This document shows, one piece after another, positions 20,076-29,876 of a stretch of 53,000 nucleotides of DNA (its first letter is position 1; every line of letters starts with the position of its first letter). Origin of the DNA: Mesostigma viride (lineage: Eukaryota > Streptophyta > Mesostigmatophyceae > Mesostigmatales > Mesostigmataceae). Where the stretch lies: contig RPFO01002176.1 of NCBI GenBank assembly GCA_009746045.1, positions 385,501-438,500 on the forward strand. The letters run 5' to 3'. The notes under the pieces were generated by a model. That model ran no database searches. It had not been told where the DNA came from and saw only the letters and a list, made by a program, of their open reading frames with translations. A program made the translations under genes and the position numbers.

Positions 20076-20567
20076 ATGGATGGATGGATGGATGGATGGA
20101 TGGATGGATGGATGGATGGATGGATGGATGGATGGATGGATGGATGGATGGATGGATGGATGGATGGATGGATGGATGGATGGATGGATGGATGGATGGA
20201 TGGATGGATGGATGGATGGATGGATGGATGGATGGATGGATGATGGATGGATGGATGGATGGATGGATGGATGGATGGATGGATGGATGGATGGATGGAT
20301 GGATGGATGGATGGATGGATGGATGGATGGATGGATGGATGGATGGATGGATGGATGGATGGATGGATGGATGGATGGATGGATGGATGGATGGATGGAT
20401 GGATGGATGGATGGATGGATGGATGGATGGATGGATGGATGGATGGATGGATGGATGGATGGATGGATGGATGGATGGATGGATGGATGGATGGATGGAT
20501 GGATGGATGGATGGATGGATGGATGGATGGATGGATGGATGGATGGATGGATGGATGGATGGATGGA
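19958..20567 (+). repeat. (GGATGGCT)n, (GGCT)n and (GGAT)n microsatellite
   Basis: A GGATGGCT array (to about 20028) passes into GGCT units (to 20072) and then about 494 bp of nearly pure GGAT (20074-20567) with one slip near 20241. The long MDGW or HPSI repeat frames on both strands, and the 404-codon frame running out of it, are artefacts. Confidence 0.97.
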
Positions 20568-21343
20568 GACACGCAGCCCTATACCGGTCTAATAAGCTAT
20601 CTTTTAAAAAACAATCCTACTCTATGTATATCTATGGTGCCCGCGACCCTGAGGGTCTTGTCAATAGCATGCTTCCCGCGTTTGCAATAACGCGGCTTCC
20701 CCACTGGATCCCTCGAGCTGTCGCGTTTGCGTGCCATTTCAACCTAGGCTGGTCATTAACGCTACTTGGAATGCATCCACTAGCTATCAGCAGTAATCAT
20801 GTGTGTGATATGCCACCTCGAGCGAACAACGACCACCATGGCCGCTGCTGTGCTCCTAAATACCTCCAAAAATCCCGGCATCCATGCGCTGTCGCATTTG
20901 CCAGCAAGCCGCCTGACGTGCAGTTAGACTGCCAGCAAAATGCAGAGCAAGTCTGTTCGACAGCCACGTGCGAGCCAGCACACCGCACACTACGATCTGC
21001 GTATCTAGCTTTGTCAGATGGACTGAACATCATTCCATCTGGACAATACAAAAGATTCATAACTGCCAAATGTCACGCACCGGAATATTGCGCAAGCCAC
21101 CAAGGCTTTGCGCCCCAAAGTCTTGCGCCCGAACCAAAGTCAGGTCACCTAAGACTGTCACTCTAGAAATTCAGGCCTTTCCGGCGCGGCGCTCCACACC
21201 GCGGCCCAAGGAACAAAGCCTGCGGCCTACTGAATCGGAACCAACCAAATGTCGGTAACGATTCCGATTACGGCAACCGCGTAACTTCTTGAGTGCACGG
21301 ACGTAAATGATCACGGACGTGACAGAGGGGGTTCGTTGTCCTC
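20568..21343. other. no recognisable gene
   Basis: Moderately GC-rich sequence with short open frames only. I recognise no domain and no copy elsewhere in the window until the shared block at 21349. Confidence 0.35.
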
Positions 21344-21348
21344 TATTA

Positions 21349-21432
21349 ATAACTTTTGTGTAATTACTTTTCTAATGAGATTAGCATAGATAGTACTCCG
21401 TGGCATGCCTTTGCGCATGACACGCAAGTACT
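21349..21432 (+). repeat. 84-bp dispersed repeat, copy 1
   Basis: The block from TAACTTTTGTGTAAT through GATGAGATTAGCATAG-like sequence to GACACGCAAGTACTT recurs at 29108-29190 in the same orientation with few differences. It lies directly beside the TTAA tail of the SINE-like element. Confidence 0.75.
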
Positions 21433-21443
21433 TACTTACTATT

Positions 21444-21782
21444 AATAAATTAATTACTCGTGCTCCGTTGGGGAGTCACGGAGCACCGGAGCGCTCTTAA
21501 TCCCTGTATGTGCACAACTGGAAGAAAGGGCATAGACCCCCTTTCTCCTAAATGCCAGAGGCATGCCACAGCAGCAATCGGACACGATACGGACGATCCG
21601 TAGTTCTGTGGGTGCACTAAGACCCACGTGAGCATATCATCACAAGGAGCGTGGGCGAGTAATCTGATCATAGCCAGGACGTAGCATGGCTGTACATTAG
21701 GGCTGAGCTAAGGCTATGGATGGTTGCACATGTGCCATGTGTGAGCGGTGCACGTGACTCTAGAGGTATGGTGGCACCGGCT
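21444..21782 (-). mobile_element. SINE-like non-coding element, copy 1
   Basis: On the minus strand the element runs from about 21782 to a 3' end at 21444. It ends with GCTCCGTGACTCCCCAACGG...GCACGAGT and a short TTAA-rich tail. Over most of its length it matches 24519-25167 (opposite orientation) and 51443-51760. It contains no coding frame. The terminal hairpin is the same as that of the LINE at 26129-29013, which suggests that LINE's machinery moves it. Confidence 0.7.
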
Positions 21783-21826
21783 ATAGGGATTCTCCCGATT
21801 TCTGGCCTGGTTGTCTCCTTGATAGG
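21783..21826 (+). repeat. 34-bp CTCCTTG-ended insertion with ATAGG duplication
   Basis: ATAGG stands at 21783-21787 and 21822-21826 around a 34-bp insert (21788-21821) ending GGTTGTCTCCTTG. It is a shorter, 5'-truncated version of the 71-bp insert at 17881. Confidence 0.75.
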
Positions 21827-21872
21827 CAAACATTCTAGGCATGGCTGCCCTTTTTCATATTATTGCCCTCTA

Positions 21873-22077
21873 TGACCTACTACTAAGCCCACTTGGCCTT
21901 GTCCATCATCTTTTTCCAAATCACGGAGAGTCCCAGGCCCCCCATATGTCGATCCTCTACGAGCTGCTCTTTGAAGGTGCGGGCCTTGCGGCGTCTAACC
22001 TGGCTGTGCCCCGCCCGCATGCTCAAGGAGGTCACCGGCCCGGCTGAGAGATGCGCATCCCTAGGTGGAGGGGCCAC
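21873..22077 (-). mobile_element. LINE C-terminal fragment
   Basis: The minus strand encodes VRRRKARTFKEQLVED, an inserted RH dipeptide, and MGGLGLSVIWKKMMDKAKWA, nearly identical to the C-terminus of the 898-codon LINE ORF. It is cut off just after AKWA, and upstream similarity ends near 22000. Confidence 0.8.
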
Positions 22078-22164
22078 GTGAGGCCGGTGTCTATATAGTA
22101 CCTGGATGCTGCCATGGGAGTGGACAATATTTCACTGCATGGAGGTGATTAAGATGCCTGCATG

Positions 22165-22800
22165 AGCGTGAGCCTTTCCTCCGCCCGGGCGTTTGCAACC
22201 GGATTTTACGAAATGGCCTCCCCCCGCCGATGTATTGATTGGGAGACCGCTGTCCCAGTCATGCTCTACAAGGGTAAGGGGTCCGCCGGCCGCGGATACC
22301 GGCAAGTTACCGACTACCGCGGCGTGTATATGCCTCCAAAGCTGCGTGCTGAAAGTCTTCATGCGTCAGACTCGACTCGTCGATCCTGCTGAACCGCATG
22401 CGTGCCAGGCTGCCTCGATTCCCATTTAGGTGATCGGTCCCAGATGGGCTTCCGTGTTGGTCGCAATTGCGTTATCGTCACCATGACTGCGCGCCGCCTG
22501 ATCGAGGAAGTGGGCCGCCGGCCTGGCCCCGGGCCTCTAGCTTACCATTGCTATTCGGATCTTCGTGGATTACACCGGCCCAGGCATTCGATACGGTTAT
22601 ATAGGACGCCATATGGGTGGTCCTCCACCTGTTCCGTGTCCCATCGTACGTTGTTGAGATCATCTGCCAGTCAGTCTAACTTCTGTGAAGGGTCGCAAGC
22701 CCAGGTCTCATCAATCAACCTTGGGCAGATTCGTCGCCCATTCCCATGCAAGAATGCCGCTGACGGCGGTATTGCTGATGACGGAGCTCAGATCTTTTGC
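22165..22800 (+). mobile_element. LINE relic: N-terminal half of the RT
   Basis: Pieces equivalent to the RT fingers are visible in broken frames: VPVMLYKGKGS, VTDYRGVYM, QMGFRVGRNC and RRLIEEVGRR, then a shifted FVDY-like motif A region (about 22565). The order is that of an intact RT. Stops and shifts make it non-functional. Confidence 0.7.
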
Positions 22801-22859
22801 GTCTGAGCCCCAATTCAGTCAGATCACTTGCATTCGATACGCCTTTTAAAGACCCACTC

Positions 22860-24445
22860 GCCAGACTATCAAGGAGACTATAATTGGTTATGGCTGAAAC
22901 GCAGTATCGAACCGAAGTTACGCACGTGACAAGCAGCTATGACGTCGGATCGACTGCAAAAGCAAAACGAGGACAGCCCGTTTGGAAAAGGAGCTTAATT
23001 CCGGCTCCCAACCCAACCCACTCGCCATGCACCGTCCTTGCCCAGTCGACTGGGCCCGCAAACCCACCGCCAGCAAACCCATCACCAAGCGCCTCGCCAG
23101 AGCCCAAGAAACCATGCTACGACAAAAGCAAATGGCGACGGCCGGTACCTAGACTACGCAGGCTTTCAGCGGTTGGCTGCGATTGACCGACGCAGAATGC
23201 ACCCAAATTATTATGCCAGTACTTCGCACTGGAACACAAGGTACTGCTACGTGATCCTGACTGCTGGGGCCCATCCCCCGGCCGACAAGGTGGAGGAGTT
23301 CCTCGTCCTGACAGAGGCCCAACCATCGCCTCGCCATCCTTTTCAGCTTGAATCTTTAAGCTAATTAACTGAACGCGACCTCGTCGCTCGGCTCTACTTA
23401 ACCCAGCCCGGCCTAGCTGCGCAGCCGGCAGCCACACCGGCTCCCTCCCTCTGCTAGGATGACATCCGAGCAGTGCTGGAGGAGCACGTGACCTGGCCGC
23501 TCAGCCCGTCCTCGGGGAGAAGATGACGTTGATGGCCTCAGCACTCAACATGGTATAGAGGCCAAGGCCTCCAATACGGAAACCAAGGTCGATCGCCCAC
23601 AAGCTTCAACCTCAGCTCACGGCGCTGCACTACCCGCCGCGGTGCAGGCATCTGAGACGCACACTGCATGTGCTTGTCTCTCGCCTAAACCAGGTGGACT
23701 CAGGGCAAGTGCGGCGTGCTCATGAAGCTTGAATTGCCATCACCGCCCATGCACACTGAGGCCCTGGCCACACAGCTAAGTCCGGCCCAAAGATAGTGGA
23801 GCAGACGGCCACCATCGCATCCCAGCCACCCCGACAGGATGCTGGCGACCTTCCGCCGCTCTCGTATGCGGACCTGCTGCGGTCAGCGACCGCCTCAACC
23901 ACTGACGCCATCGCCACGAAACTCCAGGAGCTGGAGGACCACCGCCAGGCCGAACAACGGGACTGCCACCAATCGCGCTCGCCGCGAGTGCCGCGTGGTG
24001 CTGGCAGCGTTGTTTCCCGGGGCCGGCCCCAGAAGCCAGTTGTCGACGTCAACCACCCTTGCCGACGATCTCAAGGGTACCAGCTTCTTACCCTCATGGG
24101 CCTGGTAGGTGAGGTAGACTCTACCTCAGTGACTGCGCGGGTGCCACCGCCTTCCCCACTTACGGGACAAGGCGGCTCCCCCACCAGTCCTGCTCACCTT
24201 CCCCTCGATCCCCTGCTGAGGACAAGCGGCGGTTCCTCTCTCTTCGCAAGCGGTTGCACGACCACACCTGGATGCTGGACAACGAAATTAATGACCCCCG
24301 CTCAGCAGCATGCAGCAGCGATGCGACATGCACATGGCCTGAATACCCCGCCACATGCAAGCGGGACCCCCAGAAGCCCAAGGTGTACTGGAGGGGCGGG
24401 GACCTGATGATCAACCACAAGATGTGGATGCCCATTGCGGGCTAG
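22860..24445 (+). mobile_element. LINE 5'/ORF1-like relic
   Basis: Proline-rich and charged frames resemble the first ORF of algal LINEs but no known domain can be named. Visible are SYADLLRSATASTTDAIATK (about 23860-23920), RRFLSLRKRLHDHTWMLDNE in a shifted frame (about 24230-24290) and KRDPQKPKVYWRGGDLMINH near the end. Frame changes are frequent. The assignment rests mainly on its place between LINE pieces and on its coding-like composition. Confidence 0.4.
22863..22881 (-). repeat. Minimal CAAGG insertion with AGACTAT duplication
   Basis: AGACTAT (22863-22869) and AGACTAT (22875-22881) flank just CAAGG. This matches the fixed end of the short insertion family. Because the next family bases are AGAC, the insert could be 5 to 9 nt with a correspondingly shorter duplication. 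Confidence 0.45.
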
Positions 24446-24518
24446 AAGAGCCCTAGCTTGTAATCATTGGTAGTCACTGCCGCCATGGCAGCCATGCCTA
24501 GAATGTCAGTTGCCTAGT

Positions 24519-25167
24519 CGTGCCACCATACCTAGTCACGTGCACCGCTAAAGCACGGTACACAACCATCCATCTAGCCTAAGTAGCTTAGCCCTTGACC
24601 CCTAGCTTGTACAGCCATGCTACGTCCTGGCTATGATCAGATTACTTGCCCACGCTCCTCGTGATGATATGCTCACATTAATTAATTAATTAGGAACATA
24701 ACTCCGTTGGGAGTATATGTAGCACATAGCCCAGGGAAGGGGCATATGGCCTATCATACATTCTAAGCTACTTCCTGCAAGGGTGGGAATGTAAACGACA
24801 CTTGCTCTAGGTGCACCAGGGCACTTGCAGCCCCATGATCTTCAAGCTATGCCCAGCGAAGGGGGAGCCTGTCATGGGGGGGAAGATCAGCATAGCTAGA
24901 CAAAAAAGCTAGGGCGTGGCGTCTCAGCAGAGAGTTACTCCCTGCATGGGCACAACATAACTAAATAAAACTAGGCATCATCTGGAGGGTGGCTCACATG
25001 GGACGGTCTTATTGCACCCACAGAACTTGCCGGATCATCTATCGTGTCCGATTGCAGCTGTGGCATGACTCTGGCATGAAGGAGAAAGGGGGTCTCTGCC
25101 CTTTCCTCCTGTTGTGCACTCCGGTGCTCCGTGACTCCCCAACGGGAGCACGAGTTTAATTAAGCCT
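24519..25167 (+). mobile_element. SINE-like element, copy 2, interrupted
   Basis: It matches copy 1 (21444-21782) in reverse orientation in two blocks, 24519-24676 and 24998-25167. The gap is filled by a nested element at 24677-24991 flanked by GCTCAC. The 3' end has the GCTCCGTGACTCCCCAACGG hairpin and a short TTTAATTAA tail. No coding frame. Confidence 0.75.
24671..24997 (-). mobile_element. Nested 315-bp element with GCTCAC target duplication
   Basis: GCTCAC at 24671-24676 is repeated at 24992-24997. The 315 bp between them start, on the plus strand, with an ATTAATTAATTAATTA tract and ACTCCGTTGGGAGT, i.e. the element lies on the minus strand with a TTAA tail and a shorter version of the terminal hairpin. 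The flanking halves join perfectly into the SINE-like sequence of copy 1, so this is a genuine insertion. The body has no recognised coding content. Confidence 0.8.
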
Positions 25168-25175
25168 AAGCCTGT

Positions 25176-26113
25176 GATTAATTAAGCCCAGGTCGGACGG
25201 TACCGCTGACGGCGTCATGCACTCCGGCATTCGCCCTGCATGCACACCGGGGTGTGGCAGGGCTGTGTGCTCTCCCCATATCTGATTCATCATTATGGTG
25301 GACGATGTTATGAGGCGTGCACAAGCCCGCTTTGCCCGGATGGAGGGGCGCCCGCCGGGGATCGAGATCACGGAGTACGCTAGCTATGGCGGGGTTGACC
25401 CACCCTACCGCGACTGAGCGGTCTGATCTACGCTGATGACATGACGCTCCTGAAGACCCCGAAGTCCGCCCATCTCTGGCTAGGTAGAGCTTGTCACTCG
25501 AAGCGCGGGCGGTGGGGCTAATGATCAGCAAGAAAACGGAGGTCATGGCCATCGGCTTCCCCGCTGGGACCACCCCACCCACCCGCCCAACTTTTGCTGG
25601 ACGGCAGCCCCGTCCACCCGGCGACGTACTTGCTTCAAGCTCCTTGGCAGCTGGCTCCCCTCCACGGCCGACGATGTATCAACACCCGCATTGGCCAGGC
25701 CTGGGCGGCCCTTACGCCGCCTCGACAGGTTCTGGACATGTCTCTTCCTGAGTGAGCGGCGCAAGCGCATTCTGTTCAAGGCCCTTGTCCTCAGCATCCT
25801 CCTTTACGGCTGCGAAGCGTGGACCCTGGACCAGGCGTTGAGCAAGCATCTGGACGGCACAGTCACTCAAATGCTCCGCCACATCCTCGGCATCCGCTAC
25901 CAAGAGTGCCGCACTCGGGCCAAGCTCTACGTACTGCAAGCTCCCTCTTGTCACCCATACCATCCGACACGGCCGCATCCTCTTTGCCGGCCATCTTGCC
26001 CGCACAGACCAGGTGGCCTGCGGGCGGGCTTAGGACTGGCATTGTCCCGTCGCAACCCACTGGAAAACTTGCGCGCACCCCGCACCGACGCGGAGCGGCC
26101 TAGACCCATGTGA
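25176..26113 (+). mobile_element. LINE relic: RT motif B to C-terminus
   Basis: Broken frames give HTGVWQGCVLSPYL (motif B, about 25240), IYADDMTLLKTPKSAH (motif C, about 25430), SKKTEVMAIGFPAG, RRKRILFKALVLSILLYGCE and AWTLDQALSKHLDGTVTQML (to about 25870), then a shifted LFAGHLARTDQVA-like end. It ends shortly before the long LINE ORF and belongs to a different subfamily from it. Confidence 0.78.
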
Positions 26114-26128
26114 CACAATTGCTTCAGG

Positions 26129-28825
26129 ATGCAGGGCTTCTGGGATATCTGTACTCCGCGCCCGCATGATCTAGAAAAGGCTGCCGTCTGCGATAAGCAC
26201 CTTCCTGTGGGGCATGCTCCTGTTTTCTCCCCACGGGCCCCGCGGCCCATTGGTAGAATGCAGGGTAGAAGTCCTCAGTTGGAGGTCATTGCCCTGAGGA
26301 TATTCGCTACACTATTGCCTCGTCTTGATTATGTCTGCGTACGTCGGGCTCAGCGCCCCTCAGTTGTCGATGCTCGCGTCCTGCAAGATTCTGTCAGCAC
26401 GGTGGAATCTGATCATCGTCTCGTGCTCGCTCGCATCAGATTGCGGTTTCCTGGGGTGAAACCGTCGCGACAGCTGGCACCTCAGCCAGATCTGAAAGTG
26501 CTCCGGATTGTGCTGAAGGATGCCGACAAGATGTCAGCAGCAGAGCAGGCCGCTATGTCGCACAGGGATGATTTCCTGGCCGTCTTCGACGCCGGGGGCA
26601 GCCGACAGCAGTTACACGCCATTCCGCCGCCGGGGGATATTTCAGTGATCCTCCGTGGTGTCGCCGCCAAGTATCGCCTGGCTGCCCGCACCCTCCCCAC
26701 CTTGCCTCCGCGTCGGCAGCTTGCTGTCCACCGTCACGCACCGACAGTGGTCGCCGCCAGGCAGATGCTCCGCCGCAACAGAGATCCGCTCGCCAAACCT
26801 GGGCTGCAAGCAGCTCTGAGGGCCGCCTACGAGCAGGCTGAGAAGGCAGATGCTCAGCAGATGGTCAAGGACCTGCGCAGCTGCCAGCAGAAGCATGACG
26901 GCAAGGGGGCCTGGTTCTGGTACAAGCGCCTCGGGCACCCGGACGGCCTCGGCCGGCCCCACCGCCACGACGTCCCCGGCGCCCCAGCCAAGCGGCTTCG
27001 TACCTGGGCCACGGCCACGGCCGAGGTCGTGGGGACAGCTGCGCCGCCCCCACCCCTGCTCCCAGCCGCCGCCGCCCGCCCGGCCGCCCTGGCCGGCCCC
27101 GCAGGGCCCCCGGCCCCGCCTAGGTCAGCGGCGGACTACCTAGTCCCCCCGCTGGTCGGCCCACTTGGCGACCCGTCTGACATGCCTCCTTTCACCTCTC
27201 GCGAGGTCACGGAGGCGGTCCAGCGCCTGCGTTATGACGCAGCCACCGGCTCTGACGAGATTCCGGCCGCAGTTGTAAAACTTGCAGCCGAATTCGAGGA
27301 CACAGGTGTTATGCTGCTCTTCCGGGACATCTGCAACCGCCTTCTGCTGTCGTCGCAACCACCTCCAGCGGCCTGGCAACACAGTTTTCGCACGATGCTG
27401 TACAAGAACAAGGGGTCGCCTGCCGACCCCGGCAACTACAGAGGGGTGTGCATTCAAAGTGCCCCCCTCAAGCTTCTTATGCGGCTCATCCTGAACCGCC
27501 TGCGCACGGCCCTGGACGGTCACCTCAGCGAGACTCAGCACGGCTTCCGTTCAGGTCGCAACACAGTACAGGCGCTCTTCGCTACTCGCAGACTGGTGGA
27601 GGAACTGCAACGCCTTCAGCCTGGTGAGTCCCCTTTGCACCTTGTGCTGGTGGACTTCATCAAAGCCTTCGATTCGGTTTTCTGGCCTGCGCTTTGGGAC
27701 ATCCTCGAGTTGTTCCGGATCCCCCGCCCCCTGATTGCTGTCATCCGCAACCTGTATGAAGGGTCCACCACTTCGGTGCGCACTTCTTACGGGACCACGC
27801 CCCCATGCCCTTTACAGAAGGGTGTGTGGCAGGGCTGCGTGCTGTCGCCCTACCTGTTCATTATTGTTGTCGAATACGTAATGATTCAGGCGCGCAAGCG
27901 ATTTGCCCGCATCGTGGGCAGGGAACCAGGAGTGCAGGTTGCTAACAAATTCTGGCATGGCGGTGCGGACACGGAGATTCGGCTAGCAGACATCATTTAC
28001 GCAGACGACACCACCCTCTTCGAGGACACTGAGCACGTGCAGACATGGCTTGACTGCCTGGCTCTCGAGGCCCGTGCAGTGGGGCTTGAGGTCAGCAAGA
28101 AGACAGAGGCCCTGGCGGTTGGGCTCACCAACCCAGCGCCGCCCCTCTATCTCCTAGACGGCTCTCGAGTCCTGTATCGGGACCGCGTTAAGCTGCTGGG
28201 CAGCCTGCTCCCTAGCTGCGAGGTTGATGTGGACCACCGCATCTCCCTCGCCTGGCACGCTTTACGCCAGTACCGGGCCCTGTGGCGCAAGCCCCTGGGC
28301 AAGATCGAGAAACAGGACCTGTTCAAGGTCCTCGTCCTTCCTGTTCTCACGTATGGCGCCGAGACGTGGACCCTCACCGCCGACCTGGCCCGCAAGCTGG
28401 ACGGCGCGGTCACCAGCATGCTGCGTTCCATTTTCAGAGTAGGATATGCTGCTCATGTCCGCAATGAGGACCTGTACCAGGGCATGCCCTATATCACCAG
28501 CACCATTAAGCAACGCCGCCTGCAGCTAGTAGGGCACCTAGCTCGCACCAACCAGGTAGACACCTCACGTGGCCCCCCCGCAGGACTGCGACCAGCCCAG
28601 CCTGGCCGGCACCTCCTGACGTGGGCTGGGCCCAGTGATGTTAGACGCCGCAAGGCCCGCACCTTCAAGGAACAGCTAGTAGAGGACATGGGGGGCCTAG
28701 GCCTCTCCGTGATTTGGAAGAAGATGATGGACAAGGCCAAGTGGGCCCAGGTCCTAGAGGACAACGAGCCCCCCCCAGTGGGGAAGCGCCCGCGTGTGCA
28801 ATCCCGCGGGAGGCACGCTAGATAG
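26129..28825 (+). CDS. LINE ORF2-like protein: endonuclease end plus RT
   Basis: An open frame of 898 codons from ATG 26129, with an in-frame TGA just upstream at 26111. Residues about 65-110 are the end of an EEP endonuclease (LPRLDYVCVRR, then the catalytic SDHRLVLAR). A basic, Pro/Ala-rich linker follows to about residue 340. The RT then shows GSDEIPAAVVKL, NYRGVCIQSAPLKLLMRL, QHGFRSGRNT, motif A VDFIKAFDSVFW (D509), motif B QKGVWQGCVLSPYLF and motif C YADD (624-627). The C-terminus has LTYGAETWTLT, VGHLARTNQVDTS and a basic end. All RT catalytic Asp are present, so the polymerase could be active, but the endonuclease is mostly missing and the element should not be autonomous as it stands. 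Confidence 0.85.
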   Translation: MQGFWDICTPRPHDLEKAAVCDKHLPVGHAPVFSPRAPRPIGRMQGRSPQLEVIALRIFATLLPRLDYVCVRRAQRPSVVDARVLQDSVSTVESDHRLVLARIRLRFPGVKPSRQLAPQPDLKVLRIVLKDADKMSAAEQAAMSHRDDFLAVFDAGGSRQQLHAIPPPGDISVILRGVAAKYRLAARTLPTLPPRRQLAVHRHAPTVVAARQMLRRNRDPLAKPGLQAALRAAYEQAEKADAQQMVKDLRSCQQKHDGKGAWFWYKRLGHPDGLGRPHRHDVPGAPAKRLRTWATATAEVVGTAAPPPPLLPAAAARPAALAGPAGPPAPPRSAADYLVPPLVGPLGDPSDMPPFTSREVTEAVQRLRYDAATGSDEIPAAVVKLAAEFEDTGVMLLFRDICNRLLLSSQPPPAAWQHSFRTMLYKNKGSPADPGNYRGVCIQSAPLKLLMRLILNRLRTALDGHLSETQHGFRSGRNTVQALFATRRLVEELQRLQPGESPLHLVLVDFIKAFDSVFWPALWDILELFRIPRPLIAVIRNLYEGSTTSVRTSYGTTPPCPLQKGVWQGCVLSPYLFIIVVEYVMIQARKRFARIVGREPGVQVANKFWHGGADTEIRLADIIYADDTTLFEDTEHVQTWLDCLALEARAVGLEVSKKTEALAVGLTNPAPPLYLLDGSRVLYRDRVKLLGSLLPSCEVDVDHRISLAWHALRQYRALWRKPLGKIEKQDLFKVLVLPVLTYGAETWTLTADLARKLDGAVTSMLRSIFRVGYAAHVRNEDLYQGMPYITSTIKQRRLQLVGHLARTNQVDTSRGPPAGLRPAQPGRHLLTWAGPSDVRRRKARTFKEQLVEDMGGLGLSVIWKKMMDKAKWAQVLEDNEPPPVGKRPRVQSRGRHAR

Positions 28826-28960
28826 CTCCCCCTAGGGCAGCGTGCGGCCTAGATAGATGTTGTAGTTAGAATGTTGTTAGATAGATGTAGTATGTAGCCA
28901 ATGTAGATAGATTAGACCGGTAGGAATGTGTGCACCCATCCATCCATCCATCGGGGTTAA

Positions 28961-29013
28961 TGCTCCGTGACTCCCCAACGGGAGCACGAGTCTAATTAAT
29001 TAATTAATTAATT
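28961..29013 (+). repeat. LINE terminal hairpin plus TTAA tract
   Basis: TGCTCC at the left and GGAGCA at the right can pair around a GTGACTCCCCAACG loop, followed by CGAGTC and five to six TTAA units. The same structure ends the SINE-like copies and the tail-only copies at 19862 and, in diverged form, 44122, 44480 and 44655. Confidence 0.75.
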
Positions 29014-29107
29014 GCCTCGTCTGCCATGACAGTAGAGGACAGCTCAGATGAGGATTATATCCCCCTCTAGTGACTACATGGTTGGGGTATGATGCAGACG
29101 ATATTTG

Positions 29108-29190
29108 TAACTTTCGTGTAATGATTTTTTTCTGATGAGATTAGCATAGTACTCCGTGGCATGCCCATGCGCATGACACGCAAGTACTTT
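29108..29190 (+). repeat. 84-bp dispersed repeat, copy 2
   Basis: It matches 21349-21432 in the same orientation, with the run GATGAGATTAGCATAG and then ACTCCGTGGCATGCC and GACACGCAAGTACTT. It lies about 95 bp beyond the LINE tail. Confidence 0.75.
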
Positions 29191-29501
29191 GTTACTTATT
29201 TTACTCAACACTAATTTGCTTAGAGTGCAAAGGATTTGTTAAATACAAAAAGTGGGAACTTTATATGGCATTTAGAAATAATTAACGAGGGTCCAAGGTG
29301 GCAATAACTTAAATTTGCAGAGCTTCATGCATGCTTTTCCCATGCCAAGCTGTACACAATTAGCTAAAATGGTAGCTTTAGGTATTACTAGAACAACTAT
29401 AACTGCCTGGATGCAGCTGGTGACTGCCAAAATGAAAGGCAGACCCCTCCTGACTCATCGGCGGAATTCAGCTTTAATGCCCACCGCCCGGGCAGCTGCG
29501 G

Positions 29502-29871
29502 TTATTTTTTATCCCCTCCGTCGCCAGCAGCAGCTGCAGCTGCTTTTTTAGCAGCTTTTTCTGCCAACAGCTTGGCATCCCTGCAAGCACACCCACCAGA
29601 TCCATGACGTCCGTATGCGGTTTAGAATAAGGAGGCCATCGAAAGGGATAACGGGGAATGCTTCGGCGATCGCCCCCATAAACACAAAGCGAGCAGTCTT
29701 AACACCACACAAGATAATCTTTAGAACTAGAAGACCTCCTCCATACCTTTCGTTACGTTGCTGCGGGGTCAAGCCGTCATCCTTCTTTTTCCCTCCCGCT
29801 TTGGCCGCTCGTGCCTGAGCCCTCTCGCGATCCCTGTCACGCTGGTTGCCACGTGCACCGCATTCCGTCAA
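29502..29871 (-). CDS. SERF/4F5-family small basic protein, 2 exons
   Basis: Exons 29871-29747 and 29580-29502 join across a GT-AG intron (codon AG|G) to give a product of about 67 residues. It has the family core RGNQRDRDRERAQARAAK, GKKKDDGLTPQQRNERDAKL and an Ala/Lys tail ending in TAA. Members are short, highly charged proteins whose animal and fungal versions bind acidic and nucleic-acid partners and modulate aggregation; the role in algae is not known. The usual start is Met-Thr/Ser-Arg-Gly-Asn-Gln. Here the frame stays open upstream of the core to a stop near 29917 with no ATG; the nearest candidate is TTG at 29871. A short first exon upstream or a non-AUG start must exist, so the 5' end is provisional. 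Confidence 0.85.
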
Positions 29872-29876
29872 GGCAT

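Larger units (their letters stand above)
26129..29013 (+). mobile_element. 5'-truncated EEP-type LINE with intact RT and 3' tail
   Basis: The element keeps the end of the endonuclease, the whole RT, a C-terminal domain, a 3' UTR (28826-28960), the terminal hairpin (28961-28990) and a TTAA tract (28992-29013). The 3' UTR has TAGATAGAT-rich sequence and a CATCCATCCATCC stretch. Layout and microsatellite-like tail are reminiscent of RTE-type LINEs, but the clade is not settled. The 5' end is truncated near 26129, upstream of which lies a different relic. Confidence 0.85.

Noticed and set aside
19952-21166. 404-codon open frame of MDGW repeats plus tail
   Set aside because: It is translation through the GGAT microsatellite in all frames and both strands; no domain in the non-repeat part.
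26129-26400. A separate host gene ahead of the RT
   Set aside because: LPRLDYVCVRR and SDHRLVLAR are the end of a LINE endonuclease in the same frame as the RT.
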